Program-made: the position numbers and the translations under genes | Notes under the pieces: model-generated | Databases searched by the model: none | What the model saw: the letters and a program-made list of their open reading frames with translations, nothing else | What the model was told of the DNA's origin: nothing | Assembly (NCBI RefSeq): GCF_900105345.1 | Contig: NZ_FNSN01000003.1 | Span: forward strand, 2,914,001 to 2,978,000 | DNA length: 64,000 bases | From: Arthrobacter woluwensis | GTDB lineage: Bacteria; Actinomycetota; Actinomycetes; Actinomycetales; Micrococcaceae | Direction: 5' to 3' | In this document: positions 7,774 through 17,493 of the stretch, in pieces | Numbering within the stretch: position 1 is the stretch's first letter | Layout of the letters: each line of letters begins with the position of its first letter

Positions 7774-8448
7774 ATGAGCACGAACATCGCCTCTTACATC
7801 GACCACACCCTCCTCAAGCCGGACGCGAGCCGCGAGGACGTGCAGCGCCTCTGCGCCGAGGCCGTGGAATACGGTTTCAAGTCCGTGTGCGTGAACCCGG
7901 TCTGGGTGAAGACCGCCGTCCAGGCGCTCAAGGGCAGCCCGGTGCTGTGCTGCGCCGTCGTGGGCTTCCCGCTGGGCGCCACGCCCACCGATGTGAAGGT
8001 CTTCGAGGCACGCGGCGCGGTGGAGGACGGCGCCGCGGAGATCGACATGGTCATCAACATCGCTTCGGCCCAGGCGGACGACAAGGACGCGCTCGTCGAG
8101 GACATCGCCGCCGTGGCCGCCGCGGTGCACGACGGCGAGGCGATCCTGAAGGTCATCATCGAGACCGCGCTGCTCACGGACGAGCAGAAGGTCCTCGCCT
8201 GCCAGGCGTCCGTCGAGGCGGGCGCGGACTTCGTGAAGACCTCCACCGGCTTCAACGGCGGCGGGGCGACCGTGGAGGACGTGAAGCTCATGCGCGCCAC
8301 CGTGGGTCCCGATCTGGGCGTCAAGGCGTCCGGCGGAGTGCGGAGCCTGGAGGATGCACAGGCTATGATTGCTGCTGGTGCCACCCGCATCGGCGCGAGC
8401 TCCGGCATCGCCATCGTCAAGGGCGAACAGGGTCAGAGCGACTACTGA
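7774..8448 (+). CDS. deoC: Deoxyribose-phosphate aldolase (224 aa)
   Basis: Class I aldolase cleaving 2-deoxyribose 5-phosphate to glyceraldehyde 3-phosphate and acetaldehyde. The Schiff-base lysine is Lys155 in FVKTSTGF, with the supporting Asp91 (EIDMVI) and Lys184 (GVKASGGVR). Substrate loops IDHTLLKP and VGFPLG are intact. The start is at 7774, with AAGGAAG five bases upstream; an in-frame ATG five codons earlier lacks a ribosome site. It completes a deoxynucleoside degradation route with the two preceding genes, although the 95-bp gap suggests a separate promoter. Confidence 0.95.
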   Translation: MSTNIASYIDHTLLKPDASREDVQRLCAEAVEYGFKSVCVNPVWVKTAVQALKGSPVLCCAVVGFPLGATPTDVKVFEARGAVEDGAAEIDMVINIASAQADDKDALVEDIAAVAAAVHDGEAILKVIIETALLTDEQKVLACQASVEAGADFVKTSTGFNGGGATVEDVKLMRATVGPDLGVKASGGVRSLEDAQAMIAAGATRIGASSGIAIVKGEQGQSDY

Positions 8449-8455
8449 GAACCCG

Positions 8456-8475
8456 GGGTCCCCTCACGGGGACCC
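8456..8475 (+). terminator. Hairpin after deoC
   Basis: GGGTCCCC and GGGGACCC pair perfectly around TCAC, seven bases after the deoC stop. There is no T-run, so termination may be partial. Confidence 0.45.
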
Positions 8476-8557
8476 GAGAGCGTGCCCCTGTCCGGGCCGC
8501 CCTGCGGAAGACTGACGACGTCCCAGCGGACGTCACGAGAAAGAAAGTTGGGAGACC

Positions 8558-8794
8558 ATGTCCCGTCCGATCGGCAAAGAGAACAACACCGTCCAGTCCC
8601 TGGTGCTGTTCATCATCTGCTTCGCGCTGTTCGCCGGGGCTGTCTACTCGCTGTCCTTCCTGAGCCTGGAGAACACCTGGCCCGCGGCCGTGACCCTGGT
8701 CCTGTTCGCACTGGCCTTCGCCATCCCGCAGCACGTCCTCGGCCGGTCCGACACGCTCGCCGAGCTCGAGCGCGCCAAGCAGGACGCCAAGTAA
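8558..8794 (+). CDS. Small two-helix membrane protein (78 aa), unknown function
   Basis: Not a recognised family. A short polar N-terminus (SRPIGKENNTVQ) is followed by two hydrophobic segments at about residues 13-34 (SLVLFIICFALFAGAVYSL) and 42-60 (WPAAVTLVLFALAFAIP), and a charged cytoplasmic tail TLAELERAKQDAK. Shine-Dalgarno GGGAG sits six bases before the ATG. It is followed by a strong hairpin and has its own promoter space after deoC, so it is likely a separate transcription unit. Confidence 0.75.
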   Translation: MSRPIGKENNTVQSLVLFIICFALFAGAVYSLSFLSLENTWPAAVTLVLFALAFAIPQHVLGRSDTLAELERAKQDAK

Positions 8795-8810
8795 CGCTTG
8801 TCAGCAGCAC

Positions 8811-8842
8811 GAAGGCCCCGGAGGTTCTCCTCCGGAGCCTTC
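8811..8842. terminator. Bidirectional terminator between the small membrane protein gene and mfd
   Basis: Fourteen-base arms (GAAGGCCCCGGAGG and its complement, one mismatch) flank a TTCT loop. The hairpin sits between the convergent ends of the 8558-8794 gene and mfd. Confidence 0.7.
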
Positions 8843-8872
8843 GTCGTTCAAGGGCGTTGTCGTCCGGGCCGC

Positions 8873-11800
8873 TCAGTCCTCGAAGATCGCCGCGAGCACG
8901 TTGCGGGCCCACTCGAGGACCTGTGCGTCGGCGAGATCGCGGCCCCCGACCCGCGCCGTCTTCGGCTTCGGGATCAGCACCGCGTTGAGCGCAGGCTTGA
9001 TCTGGGAGCCCGGGTACATGCGGCTCAGGCGCATGGTCTTGGACTCCGGCAGCGCCGCCGGGGCGAACTTGATGAAGTTCCCCTGGACCGCGACGTCGGT
9101 CAGCCCGACCGCGCGGGCGGCCACGCGGAAGCGCGCCACGTCCAGGAGGTTGACCACGGGGGCGGGCGGCTCGCCGTAGCGGTCCACCAGTTCGTCGCGC
9201 ACCTCGTCGATCGCCGCGTCCGTGTGGGCCGCGGCGAGCTTGCGGTAGGCCTCGAGGCGCAGGCGCTCCCCCGGCACGTAGTCGTGCGGCAGGTGGGCGT
9301 TGATCGGCAGCTCGATCTTCATCTCGGCCGCCGCTTCCTCCTTCTCCCCGCGGTACTCCGCGACCGCTTCGCCGACGAGGCGGATGTAGAGGTCGAAGCC
9401 CACCCCCTGGATGTGGCCCGACTGCTCACCGCCCAGGAGGTTGCCGGCGCCGCGGATCTCGAGGTCCTTCATGGCGAGCTGCATGCCGGCGCCGAGTTCG
9501 TTGTGCGCGGCGACGGCCTTGAGACGTTCCAGGGCCACCTCGCCCAGCGGTTTCTCCGACGGATACAGGAAGTACGCGTACGCCCGCTCCCGGCCACGGC
9601 CCACACGGCCACGGAGCTGGTGCAGCTGTGAGAGGCCGTAGTTGTTGGCGCCGTCCACGATCAGGGTGTTGGCGTTGGAGATGTCCAGGCCGGTCTCGAT
9701 GATGGTGGTGCAGACCAGCACGTCGAACCGCTTCTCCCAGAAGTCCACGATGATCTGTTCCAGGCGCGCCTCGGTCATCTGACCATGCGCCACCTCGACC
9801 CGTGCCTCCGGGACCAGCTCGCGGATGGACGCTGCCACCCGGTCGATCGAGGACACCCGGTTGTGCACGAAGAACACCTGGCCCTCGCGCATGAGCTCAC
9901 GGCGGACCGCGGCGGACACCTGCTTGTCCGTGTACGGGCCGACGTAGGTGAGCACGGGGTGGCGCTCCTCCGGCGGCGTGGCCAGGGTGGAGGTCTCCCG
10001 GATGCCGGTGAGGGACATCTCGAGGGTGCGCGGGATCGGGGTGGCGGACATCGCCAGCACGTCCACGTTGGTGCGCATCTTCTTGAGCGCTTCCTTGTGC
10101 TCCACGCCGAACCGCTGTTCCTCGTCGATGATGACGAGTCCCAGATCCTTGAACTCGATCTCCTTGGACAGGAGGCGGTGCGTGCCGATCACGAGATCGA
10201 CGCTGCCGTCCTTGACGCCGGCGAGCGTCTCCTTGGACTCCTTGGCGATCTGGAACCGGGACAGGGCCCGGACCCGGACCGGGAACCCGGAGAACCGCTC
10301 GCTGAAGGTCTCGTGGTGCTGCTGGGCGAGGAGGGTGGTGGGCACCAGAACGGCCACCTGCTTGCCGTCCTGGATGGCCTTGAACGCGGCGCGGACCGCG
10401 ATCTCGGTCTTGCCGTAGCCGACGTCGCCGGAGACGAGGCGGTCCATGGGGATCTCCTTCTCCATGTCCGCCTTGACCTCGTTGATGGTCGTCAGCTGAT
10501 CCGGCGTCTCGACATACGGGAACGCCTGTTCCAGTTCGCGCTGCCAGGGGGTGTCCTGCCCGAACGCGTGCCCCTTGGACGCCATCCGGGCCGAGTACAG
10601 CCGGATGAGCTCGCCGGCGATCTCCTTGACCGCCCGGCGCGCCTTGGACTTGGTGGAGGCCCAGTCGGAGCCGCCCATCTTGCTGAGCGCCGGGGTGTCA
10701 CCGCCGACGTAACGGGTGACCTGGTCCAGCTGATCGGTGGGGACGAAGAGCCGGTCCCCGGGGGCGCCGCGCTTGGACGGGGCGTACTCCAGGACCAGGT
10801 ATTCGCGCACCCCGTCCGAGCCGGCGGTCTTCCGCTGCACCAGCTCCACGAACCGGCCGATGCCGTGCTGTTCGTGCACGACGAAGTCGCCGGCGTGCAG
10901 GGACAGGGGGTCGACGGCGTTGCGGCGCCGGGACGGCATCTTCCGCATGTCCTTGGTGCCGCCACGGGCGCTCGAACGGCCGAGCAGATCGGCCTCGGTC
11001 AGGACGCCGAACTTCAGCCCGTCCAGGACGAAGCCGTGGCCGGCCTCCGCCGTCGTGATCTCGATGATGCCGGGAGCCGGCGCGTCCGCCAGGCGATCCA
11101 CCCGGGCACAGGGCACGTCGGCATCGTGGAACAGCTCGGCGAGGCGCTGCGCCGGGCCCGGGCCGTCCGTGACCACGACGAGCCGCCAGGAGTCCTTGAT
11201 CCGGGAGGAGATGAACTCCAGCATCTCCCCCACATCGCCGCGGTATCCGCGCGGTTCCCTGGCCCGCAGCGCCAGCACGTCGACGTCGTGCCCCAGTTCC
11301 TCGTCCACACCCAGGGTGGAGACGTCCCACCAGGAGACGCCCGCCGACTGCGCGTCGGTCCGGGTGTCCGCGAGCGTGCGGAAGCTGGCCTCGTGGAGGA
11401 GGGCCTCCGGGTCCAGGCCGAGGTCCAGCGGCGCGGCGCCGCCGTCCGAGGCGGTGGACCACGCGGCCGCGAGGAATTCCTCGTTGGTCGCGATGAGGTC
11501 GTGGGCGCGGAGCCGGACCTTCTCCGGTTCGATCATGAACGCGATCGAGCCCTCGGGCAGGGACGAGACGAACGGCACCATGGAGTCGACCAGCACGGGC
11601 GCCAGGGACTCCATGCCTTCCACGGTGATCCCACCCGCGATCTTCTCCAGCATGTCCGCGGCGCCGGGCATGCTCTTCTGCAGCTTCGCGGCGCGGGACA
11701 TGACGGACGGCGTGATGAGCAGTTCGCGGCACGGCGGAGCCCACAGGACCTCGGGGTGGACGACGCCGTCACCCACGGAGAGGGAGCGCTGGTCGGCGAC

Positions 11801-12559
11801 CGCGAAGTAGCGCATCTGCTCCACCTCGTCGCCGAAGAACTCGATGCGGATGGGGTGGTTCTCGGTGGGCGGGAAGACGTCCAGGATGCCGCCACGGACG
11901 GCGAACTCGCCGCGGTGCGTCACCATGTCCACTCGCGCGTACGCCGCGGCGGCGAGCCGGCGGACGAGGTCCTCGAAGGGCTCTTCCGCGCCGACCCGCA
12001 CCGTGACGGGTTCCAGGTCGCCGAGGCCCGCCACGACCGGCTGGACGACGGCGCGCACGGGCGCCACGACGACGCGCAGCGGGGTGGCGAACGCCTCCGG
12101 GTGGGCCAGGCGGCGCAGCACGGTGAGACGGCGCCCGACCGTGTCGGAACGGGGCGAGAGCCGCTCATGGGGCAGCGTCTCCCAGCTGGGGAACTCCGCC
12201 ACCTCGTCCTCCGGCAGATAGGCGCGCAGGGCGGCGGCCAGGTCCTCCGCCTCGCGCCCCGTCGCCGTCACGGCGAGCACGACGGCAGGCGCCGTTCCCG
12301 CCGAGGTTCCGGAGCCGGCGTCGGGCCTCTCGGAGTCCAGCTCCTTGAGCCCGTCCACCAGTTCGGCGATCACCACGGGGTTCAGGCCGCTCGGCGCACC
12401 CAGATGGAAGTCGTCGCTGCGCCGGGTGCCCTGGGCCGCTGACACCCGCAGGTTCCCGAAGGCCGGGTCTTCGGCCAGGACGGTGCGGATGCCCGCGAGC
12501 TGTGCCTGGAACACGGCGGGATTCTGGGAGGACGTGGCGGATGCGGTGCGAGGACTCAT
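8873..12559 (-). CDS. mfd: Transcription-repair coupling factor Mfd (1228 aa)
   Basis: ATP-driven translocase that removes RNA polymerase stalled at lesions and recruits UvrA. Domains in order: UvrB-homology module with SWETLPHERLSP (near residue 123); the RNA polymerase-interacting CarD-like domain (GDFVVHEQHGIGRFVEL, near 553); helicase motif I GDVGYGKTE (near 705); the DEEQ box VIIDEEQRFG (near 805); motif III SATPIPRTL; motif VI QLRGRVGRGRERAYAY; and the TRCF C-terminal domain with DLEIRGAGNLLG. Length is normal. In M. tuberculosis mfd is close to glmU and prs; here those lie about 35 kb away. Confidence 0.97.
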   Translation of the reverse strand: MSPRTASATSSQNPAVFQAQLAGIRTVLAEDPAFGNLRVSAAQGTRRSDDFHLGAPSGLNPVVIAELVDGLKELDSERPDAGSGTSAGTAPAVVLAVTATGREAEDLAAALRAYLPEDEVAEFPSWETLPHERLSPRSDTVGRRLTVLRRLAHPEAFATPLRVVVAPVRAVVQPVVAGLGDLEPVTVRVGAEEPFEDLVRRLAAAAYARVDMVTHRGEFAVRGGILDVFPPTENHPIRIEFFGDEVEQMRYFAVADQRSLSVGDGVVHPEVLWAPPCRELLITPSVMSRAAKLQKSMPGAADMLEKIAGGITVEGMESLAPVLVDSMVPFVSSLPEGSIAFMIEPEKVRLRAHDLIATNEEFLAAAWSTASDGGAAPLDLGLDPEALLHEASFRTLADTRTDAQSAGVSWWDVSTLGVDEELGHDVDVLALRAREPRGYRGDVGEMLEFISSRIKDSWRLVVVTDGPGPAQRLAELFHDADVPCARVDRLADAPAPGIIEITTAEAGHGFVLDGLKFGVLTEADLLGRSSARGGTKDMRKMPSRRRNAVDPLSLHAGDFVVHEQHGIGRFVELVQRKTAGSDGVREYLVLEYAPSKRGAPGDRLFVPTDQLDQVTRYVGGDTPALSKMGGSDWASTKSKARRAVKEIAGELIRLYSARMASKGHAFGQDTPWQRELEQAFPYVETPDQLTTINEVKADMEKEIPMDRLVSGDVGYGKTEIAVRAAFKAIQDGKQVAVLVPTTLLAQQHHETFSERFSGFPVRVRALSRFQIAKESKETLAGVKDGSVDLVIGTHRLLSKEIEFKDLGLVIIDEEQRFGVEHKEALKKMRTNVDVLAMSATPIPRTLEMSLTGIRETSTLATPPEERHPVLTYVGPYTDKQVSAAVRRELMREGQVFFVHNRVSSIDRVAASIRELVPEARVEVAHGQMTEARLEQIIVDFWEKRFDVLVCTTIIETGLDISNANTLIVDGANNYGLSQLHQLRGRVGRGRERAYAYFLYPSEKPLGEVALERLKAVAAHNELGAGMQLAMKDLEIRGAGNLLGGEQSGHIQGVGFDLYIRLVGEAVAEYRGEKEEAAAEMKIELPINAHLPHDYVPGERLRLEAYRKLAAAHTDAAIDEVRDELVDRYGEPPAPVVNLLDVARFRVAARAVGLTDVAVQGNFIKFAPAALPESKTMRLSRMYPGSQIKPALNAVLIPKPKTARVGGRDLADAQVLEWARNVLAAIFED

Positions 12560-12624
12560 GCGGGCTGCTGCTTTCCTGGCGGGCTCGGTGAAGGGGCGTC
12601 GCCACGGGCCATCCCGGACAACAC

Positions 12625-12658
12625 AAACACCCGGGACTTGTGAAAGTACCGGGTGTTT
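12625..12658. terminator. Hairpin between rpf-like gene and mfd
   Basis: AAACACCCGG and CCGGGTGTTT pair perfectly over 10 bp around a 14-base loop. On the minus strand it follows the transglycosylase gene and is trailed by GTGTTGT. Confidence 0.55.
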
Positions 12659-12748
12659 CCAGTGTAATCCGCAACGCGTGATCCCTCCCGGCCCCGATCT
12701 CTCACGAGGAGCGGGCCGGAAGGGATTCCGCGCGGGAAAGCCTGCGGA

Positions 12749-13745
<997 letters not shown>

Positions 13746-13807
13746 AAGCCGCCTACCATGGTGGAGGCCCCGCAGACCGCGCGGGCTCACCCGACCTTGG
13801 AGGATCC

Positions 13808-14305
13808 ATGGCCCTGAACGCTTCGACCACCGTGCCCTTCGGACTGCCGGAGGTGGCGGCCGTCCTGGTCGACGAGAACTTCGTCCGCCATGTGAGCGAA
13901 CTCGTGGGCGGCACCCTGGAGAGTTTCACGATCGACGGCGACACGGCCGCGGCGTTCACCGCCACCGTGGTGCGCACCGTTCCGACGACCCGCCTCCCGG
14001 ACATCGCCCGCAAGGTGGTGGGCGAAGCGCTCACCGTCACGCAGCGCGAGGCGTGGACCGCTCCCCTGGAGGACGGCAGCCGTCAGGCCGACATCCAGAT
14101 CTCGATCAGCGGCGCTCCCGTGAGCGCGTCCGCGCTGCAGAAGCTCGTCCCCGTGGACGGCCAGACCCGGATCGACGTCGAGGGTGAAGTGACCTCCTCC
14201 ATCCCGTTCCTGGGCGGCAAGATCGCCGGCGCGGCCGAGCCCCTGGTCGGCAAGGCCCTCAACCTGCAGGCTCAGCAGGCGCAGTCCTGGCTCGAAAGCC
14301 ACTGA
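13808..14305 (+). CDS. DUF2505 family protein (165 aa)
   Basis: Single-domain SRPBCC-like (START-fold) protein of the DUF2505 family, common in actinobacteria and of unknown function. It begins FGLPEVAAVLVDENFVRHVSELVG and ends with the helix PLVGKALNLQAQQAQSWLE, as in the family. It has no signal peptide or membrane segment. Ribosome site TTGGAGG is six bases upstream. Monocistronic; a large palindrome follows. Confidence 0.82.
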   Translation: MALNASTTVPFGLPEVAAVLVDENFVRHVSELVGGTLESFTIDGDTAAAFTATVVRTVPTTRLPDIARKVVGEALTVTQREAWTAPLEDGSRQADIQISISGAPVSASALQKLVPVDGQTRIDVEGEVTSSIPFLGGKIAGAAEPLVGKALNLQAQQAQSWLESH

Positions 14306-14352
14306 CGCCACTGACGGCGGTTCTCGCCTGAGATTTCCGACACCCTTCCGCT

Positions 14353-14417
14353 GAAACAGTGAGTTCCCGTCGAAACCGTGTGTTCAACGCACTGTTTCGA
14401 CGGGAACTCGCTGTTTC
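14353..14417. repeat. Large palindrome (24-bp arms), REP-like or bidirectional terminator
   Basis: Arms 14353-14376 and 14394-14417 are complementary at 23 of 24 positions around a 17-base loop. The element fills the gap between two convergent genes, so it could end both transcripts. Its size and CGAAAC/GTTTCG-rich arms resemble dispersed palindromic repeats; no second copy exists in this window. Confidence 0.7.
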
Positions 14418-14432
14418 GGCGGTGACGCCGGC

Positions 14433-16274
14433 TCAGCCGAGACTGATCTCCGGGACGTTCCGCTCCCGCCAGCGCGTGCGCAGCCAGCGGTCGTGCGTCG
14501 CAATCACGACGGCCCCGGCGAAGGACTCCAGCGCCTCCTCCAGTTCCTCGACCAGAGCCAGGGACAGGTGGTTGCTGGGCTCGTCCAGGAGCAGCACCCT
14601 CGGAGGGTCCGCCACGAGGGCCGCCAGCGCCACACGCCGCTGCTGCCCGATGCTGAGCTCGCCGGGGGCCCGCCCCGTGTCCCGCTCGGGAAGCAGCCCG
14701 AGGGCCGCGAGCGGCGTGCTCTCGGCTCGTTCGAAGCCCACGGCACGTGCGTACCAGGCGGCAGCGCTCAGGCCGGGGTCGTCGAACACGGTGTCCTGCG
14801 CCAGATAGCCCACCGTGGCGCCGTCGGCCCGGAGGATCTCGCCCTCATGCGCGACCCGTCCGGCCAAGGCTTTGAGCAGCGTCGACTTCCCGCTGCCGTT
14901 GGCACCCGTCAGGAGCAGCCTGCCGTGCGAGCCGAGCCCGAAGGACACCGGCGCCAGCCGTCCGGGGACGGCCACGCGGTGGGCACGGAGCGCCGCCTCC
15001 GCGGCGGGACCCTGCGGCCCGGCGTCATGGTCACCGTGCCGGCCAGGCACCAGGTCCACGCCCGACGACGCCCGCTGGGCCGCTGTCGTCGGTTCCGCCG
15101 TCGCCTCATCCACTGCCGGCACGTCGCGCAGAGCCGTGGCGGCGTGGTCGAATCCGGCGAAGCGCAGGGGCTCCGGAGGGCGCCGGACCCGTCCGCTCTC
15201 CAGCGTCTCGAGACGGACCCGCGCATTGCGCGCCCGGCGCGCGATGACCCGGGCATCCTTGTCGGCATAGAACTTCCGGGAGGCCCGCGCCTCGGTCCGG
15301 GGGTCGGACTTGCGGTTGACGTTGCGCGCCCCCACCTCGATCTCCTCGCGCAGCGCGAGCAGTTCGGCCTGTTCCGCGGCGTAGCGGTCACGCCACTGCC
15401 GCATGAGATCCCGGCGCGCACGGAGAGCGCTGCTGTAGTCCCCACCGAAGTGGCGGACCCCCAGCCCGCTGCCGCTGTCGGAGGTCGTGTCGCCCGGCTC
15501 CGCCCCGACGGCTCCGGCGGCCCCTGCCGGCCGTGAGGCGCCGGAGGGGACAGCGGGAGAGGCCGGGGCGACCGCGTCGGCCAGCACCACGGCCGGCACA
15601 GGCAAGGGGTCCAGGTCCACGATTCGTGTGGCCACCCGGTCCAGGAAGGTGCGGTCGTGACTGGCGAAGAGCACAGGGCCCTTCCAGTCGCGCAAGGCGG
15701 ATTCCAGATACGCCACGGCGGCGTCATCCAGATGATTGCTCGGCTCGTCGAGCAGCAGCGCGTCCGGCTCCTCCAGGAGGAGGGCCGCGAGCGCCAGCCG
15801 GGATCGCTGTCCACCGGACAGCCGTTCCACGGGCGTCCGTTCGTCGAGGCCGGAGAGTCCCAGCCCGGCGAGGACTTCCCCGCGTCGGGCCTGAGCGCTC
15901 CAGGCGCCCAGGCGTTCGGCGTCGTCGAGAGCCTGTGCATAGGCGTCCACGTCCTGGCTCTCCAGCGCGGCGAGCGCTTCGAGAGCCGGGCGCTGGGCAC
16001 GGTCCAGCACCTCGCCGGCGGTGCTGCCGGGAGGTGCGTCGAGCTCCTGGGCGAAGTACCCCAGGCGTTCCGGCCGGAGCACCAGACCCGCATCCGGGCG
16101 CTGGGCACCGGCGGCGATGCGCAGCACGGTGGATTTGCCGGAACCGTTCTCCCCGATCAGACCCACCCGCTGTCCCGGAGAGACGGCGAAGGTGATGTCG
16201 CTGAGGACGCGGCGTCCGGCGTAGCGCTGGGAGATGCCGTCCAGCGCCAGATGTTGAAGAGTCAAGGCGTGCAT
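14433..16274 (-). CDS. ABC-F ATPase, probable antibiotic-resistance/ribosome-protection type (613 aa)
   Basis: Two ABC domains in one chain and no membrane segments, so not a transporter. Domain 1 has Walker A GENGSGKST (near residue 44), signature LSGGQRSRLALAAL and Walker B LLLDEPSNHLDD. Domain 2 has GANGSGKST, signature LSIGQQRRVALAAL and LLLDEPSNHLSL. Between them is a long basic linker (about residues 230-400; NVNRKSDPRTEARASRKFY) that in ABC-F proteins reaches the ribosomal peptidyl-transferase centre. The layout resembles actinomycete macrolide/lincosamide-resistance ABC-F proteins (TlrC/OleB/VarM group); the drug is unknown. ATG 16274 is chosen because GGAAGGACTC precedes it. Confidence 0.85.
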   Translation of the reverse strand: MHALTLQHLALDGISQRYAGRRVLSDITFAVSPGQRVGLIGENGSGKSTVLRIAAGAQRPDAGLVLRPERLGYFAQELDAPPGSTAGEVLDRAQRPALEALAALESQDVDAYAQALDDAERLGAWSAQARRGEVLAGLGLSGLDERTPVERLSGGQRSRLALAALLLEEPDALLLDEPSNHLDDAAVAYLESALRDWKGPVLFASHDRTFLDRVATRIVDLDPLPVPAVVLADAVAPASPAVPSGASRPAGAAGAVGAEPGDTTSDSGSGLGVRHFGGDYSSALRARRDLMRQWRDRYAAEQAELLALREEIEVGARNVNRKSDPRTEARASRKFYADKDARVIARRARNARVRLETLESGRVRRPPEPLRFAGFDHAATALRDVPAVDEATAEPTTAAQRASSGVDLVPGRHGDHDAGPQGPAAEAALRAHRVAVPGRLAPVSFGLGSHGRLLLTGANGSGKSTLLKALAGRVAHEGEILRADGATVGYLAQDTVFDDPGLSAAAWYARAVGFERAESTPLAALGLLPERDTGRAPGELSIGQQRRVALAALVADPPRVLLLDEPSNHLSLALVEELEEALESFAGAVVIATHDRWLRTRWRERNVPEISLG

Positions 16275-16530
16275 GAGAGTCCTTCCGTCAGAACGAAAGT
16301 CCCGCCGGCCTGCCACGCTTCACAAGCCCGGATCCCCTGGCGGCCGTCGGACCGAGAACGTCACGGACGGAGGCCCTGGAGCAAGGGCCTGCAGGAGAAC
16401 CTGGAAAGGGGAGGTGAGACGCAGCCACCGCGCGATCGCCGAGTGCATCCTCCGTCAACGTCCGGAGGGCGGCAGGCGCGGGAATCATCGGCACAGGATG
16501 TCAGCGGGACAACGGGCAAAATGGCCAGCT
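16275..16530 (-). promoter_or_regulatory. Long leader of the ABC-F gene, possible attenuator
   Basis: The 433 bases between ABC-F and the next gene contain no firm gene. On the minus strand, a 68-codon frame (GTG 16494 to TGA 16288) stops right at the ABC-F ribosome site, and a perfect 7-bp hairpin (AGGCCCT/AGGGCCT, 16371-16390) lies inside it. Antibiotic-responsive ABC-F genes are often controlled by leader-peptide attenuation, but the frame lacks its own ribosome site. The remainder (16531-16707) shows only the promoter space of the next gene. Confidence 0.3.
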
Positions 16531-16707
16531 GTCAGCAGGCTGCGTCAGTTCTTCACCTTCCCAGGGTATCAGGGTTTCGGCGCATCCCGGCCGGCCCCCT
16601 CCCCTCCGGGCCCTTGCGCTGCTAGGGTCGGCGACAGGGGGACGGCGCATCGGAGCGGCATTCCCGGCACATCAGAGCACGATCCGCCGACCATCGGAAG
16701 GGCCGCG

Positions 16708-17361
16708 ATGAACGAGATCTGGGACGTCGTCCACGAGGAGCGCCGCGCGCTGGCGGCCGATCTGGCGGAGCTGGAACCCGAAGCCTGGGACACGCCCTCC
16801 CTGTGCCCGGGATGGACGGTCCATGACGTGGTGGCCCATCTCGTGAATGACGCCAAGACCACCTGGGCCGGCTTCGCAGGGGAACTGCTCAAGGCCCGTT
16901 TCGACTTCGACGCCCTCAACGAGCACGGCGTCGCCCGTGAGCGCCGGGCAGACCCGCGGGAGACGCTGGAGAACCTCCGGGCCGTGAGCGGGCGCACCAG
17001 CAGCGCTCCCGCGCCCCGGGTCACGCGCCTCGTGGAGGCTTTCGTCCATGGCGAGGACATCCGCCGCCCGCTCGGGATCAGCCGCTCCTATCCCCCCGGT
17101 CCCCTGCTCGAGGCTCTGAAGCACCAGCTGGCCACGTCCACCGGCTTCGGCGGCGGCAAGGAGCGGGCCGCGGGCGTGATCCTCGAGGCCACCGACACGG
17201 ACTTCCACGGGCGACCGACCAGCCCGGCGGTGAACGCCGCGCCGGTCGTGCGGGGCAGCACCCTGGCGCTCCTGCTCGCGGTGTCCGGGCGCCCCGTCCG
17301 GCCCGGAGAGCTCGACGGCGACGGCGCGTCGGCCTTCGCCGTCACCTCCGGGGACGGCTGA
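16708..17361 (+). CDS. Maleylpyruvate isomerase N-terminal/mycothiol-type DinB-fold protein (217 aa)
   Basis: The motif LCPGWTVHDVVAHLVNDAK (residues about 31-49) and the helix pattern LAADLAELEPEAWDTPS are those of the TIGR03083/MDMPI_N family, a DinB-like four-helix bundle that binds a metal and often uses mycothiol. A conserved histidine pair (VVAHL and VEAFVHGEDIRR) is present. The C-terminal part probably carries an SCP-2-like small domain. The reaction is unknown; family members include mycothiol-dependent isomerases and S-transferases. GGAAGG lies seven bases before the ATG. Confidence 0.75.
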   Translation: MNEIWDVVHEERRALAADLAELEPEAWDTPSLCPGWTVHDVVAHLVNDAKTTWAGFAGELLKARFDFDALNEHGVARERRADPRETLENLRAVSGRTSSAPAPRVTRLVEAFVHGEDIRRPLGISRSYPPGPLLEALKHQLATSTGFGGGKERAAGVILEATDTDFHGRPTSPAVNAAPVVRGSTLALLLAVSGRPVRPGELDGDGASAFAVTSGDG

Positions 17362-17493
17362 GCGGCCCATCGGGCACCGCATCTGCGGTAAAATGGAGGC
17401 TGGTGTGCCGGGAAGTCTGGTCGGCCCACTGCCTCCCGGGGACCATCCCGGACGTGCGGCGGTGGTCAGGAACCGACGACCCTTCAGGAACCC

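Noticed and set aside
9785-12442. 885-codon plus-strand frame opposite mfd
   Set aside because: It is the mirror of mfd third-position GC bias; it has no recognisable motifs or ribosome site.
16288-16494. 68-codon ORF upstream of the ABC-F gene as a real gene
   Set aside because: No ribosome site and no recognisable domain; kept only as a possible leader peptide.
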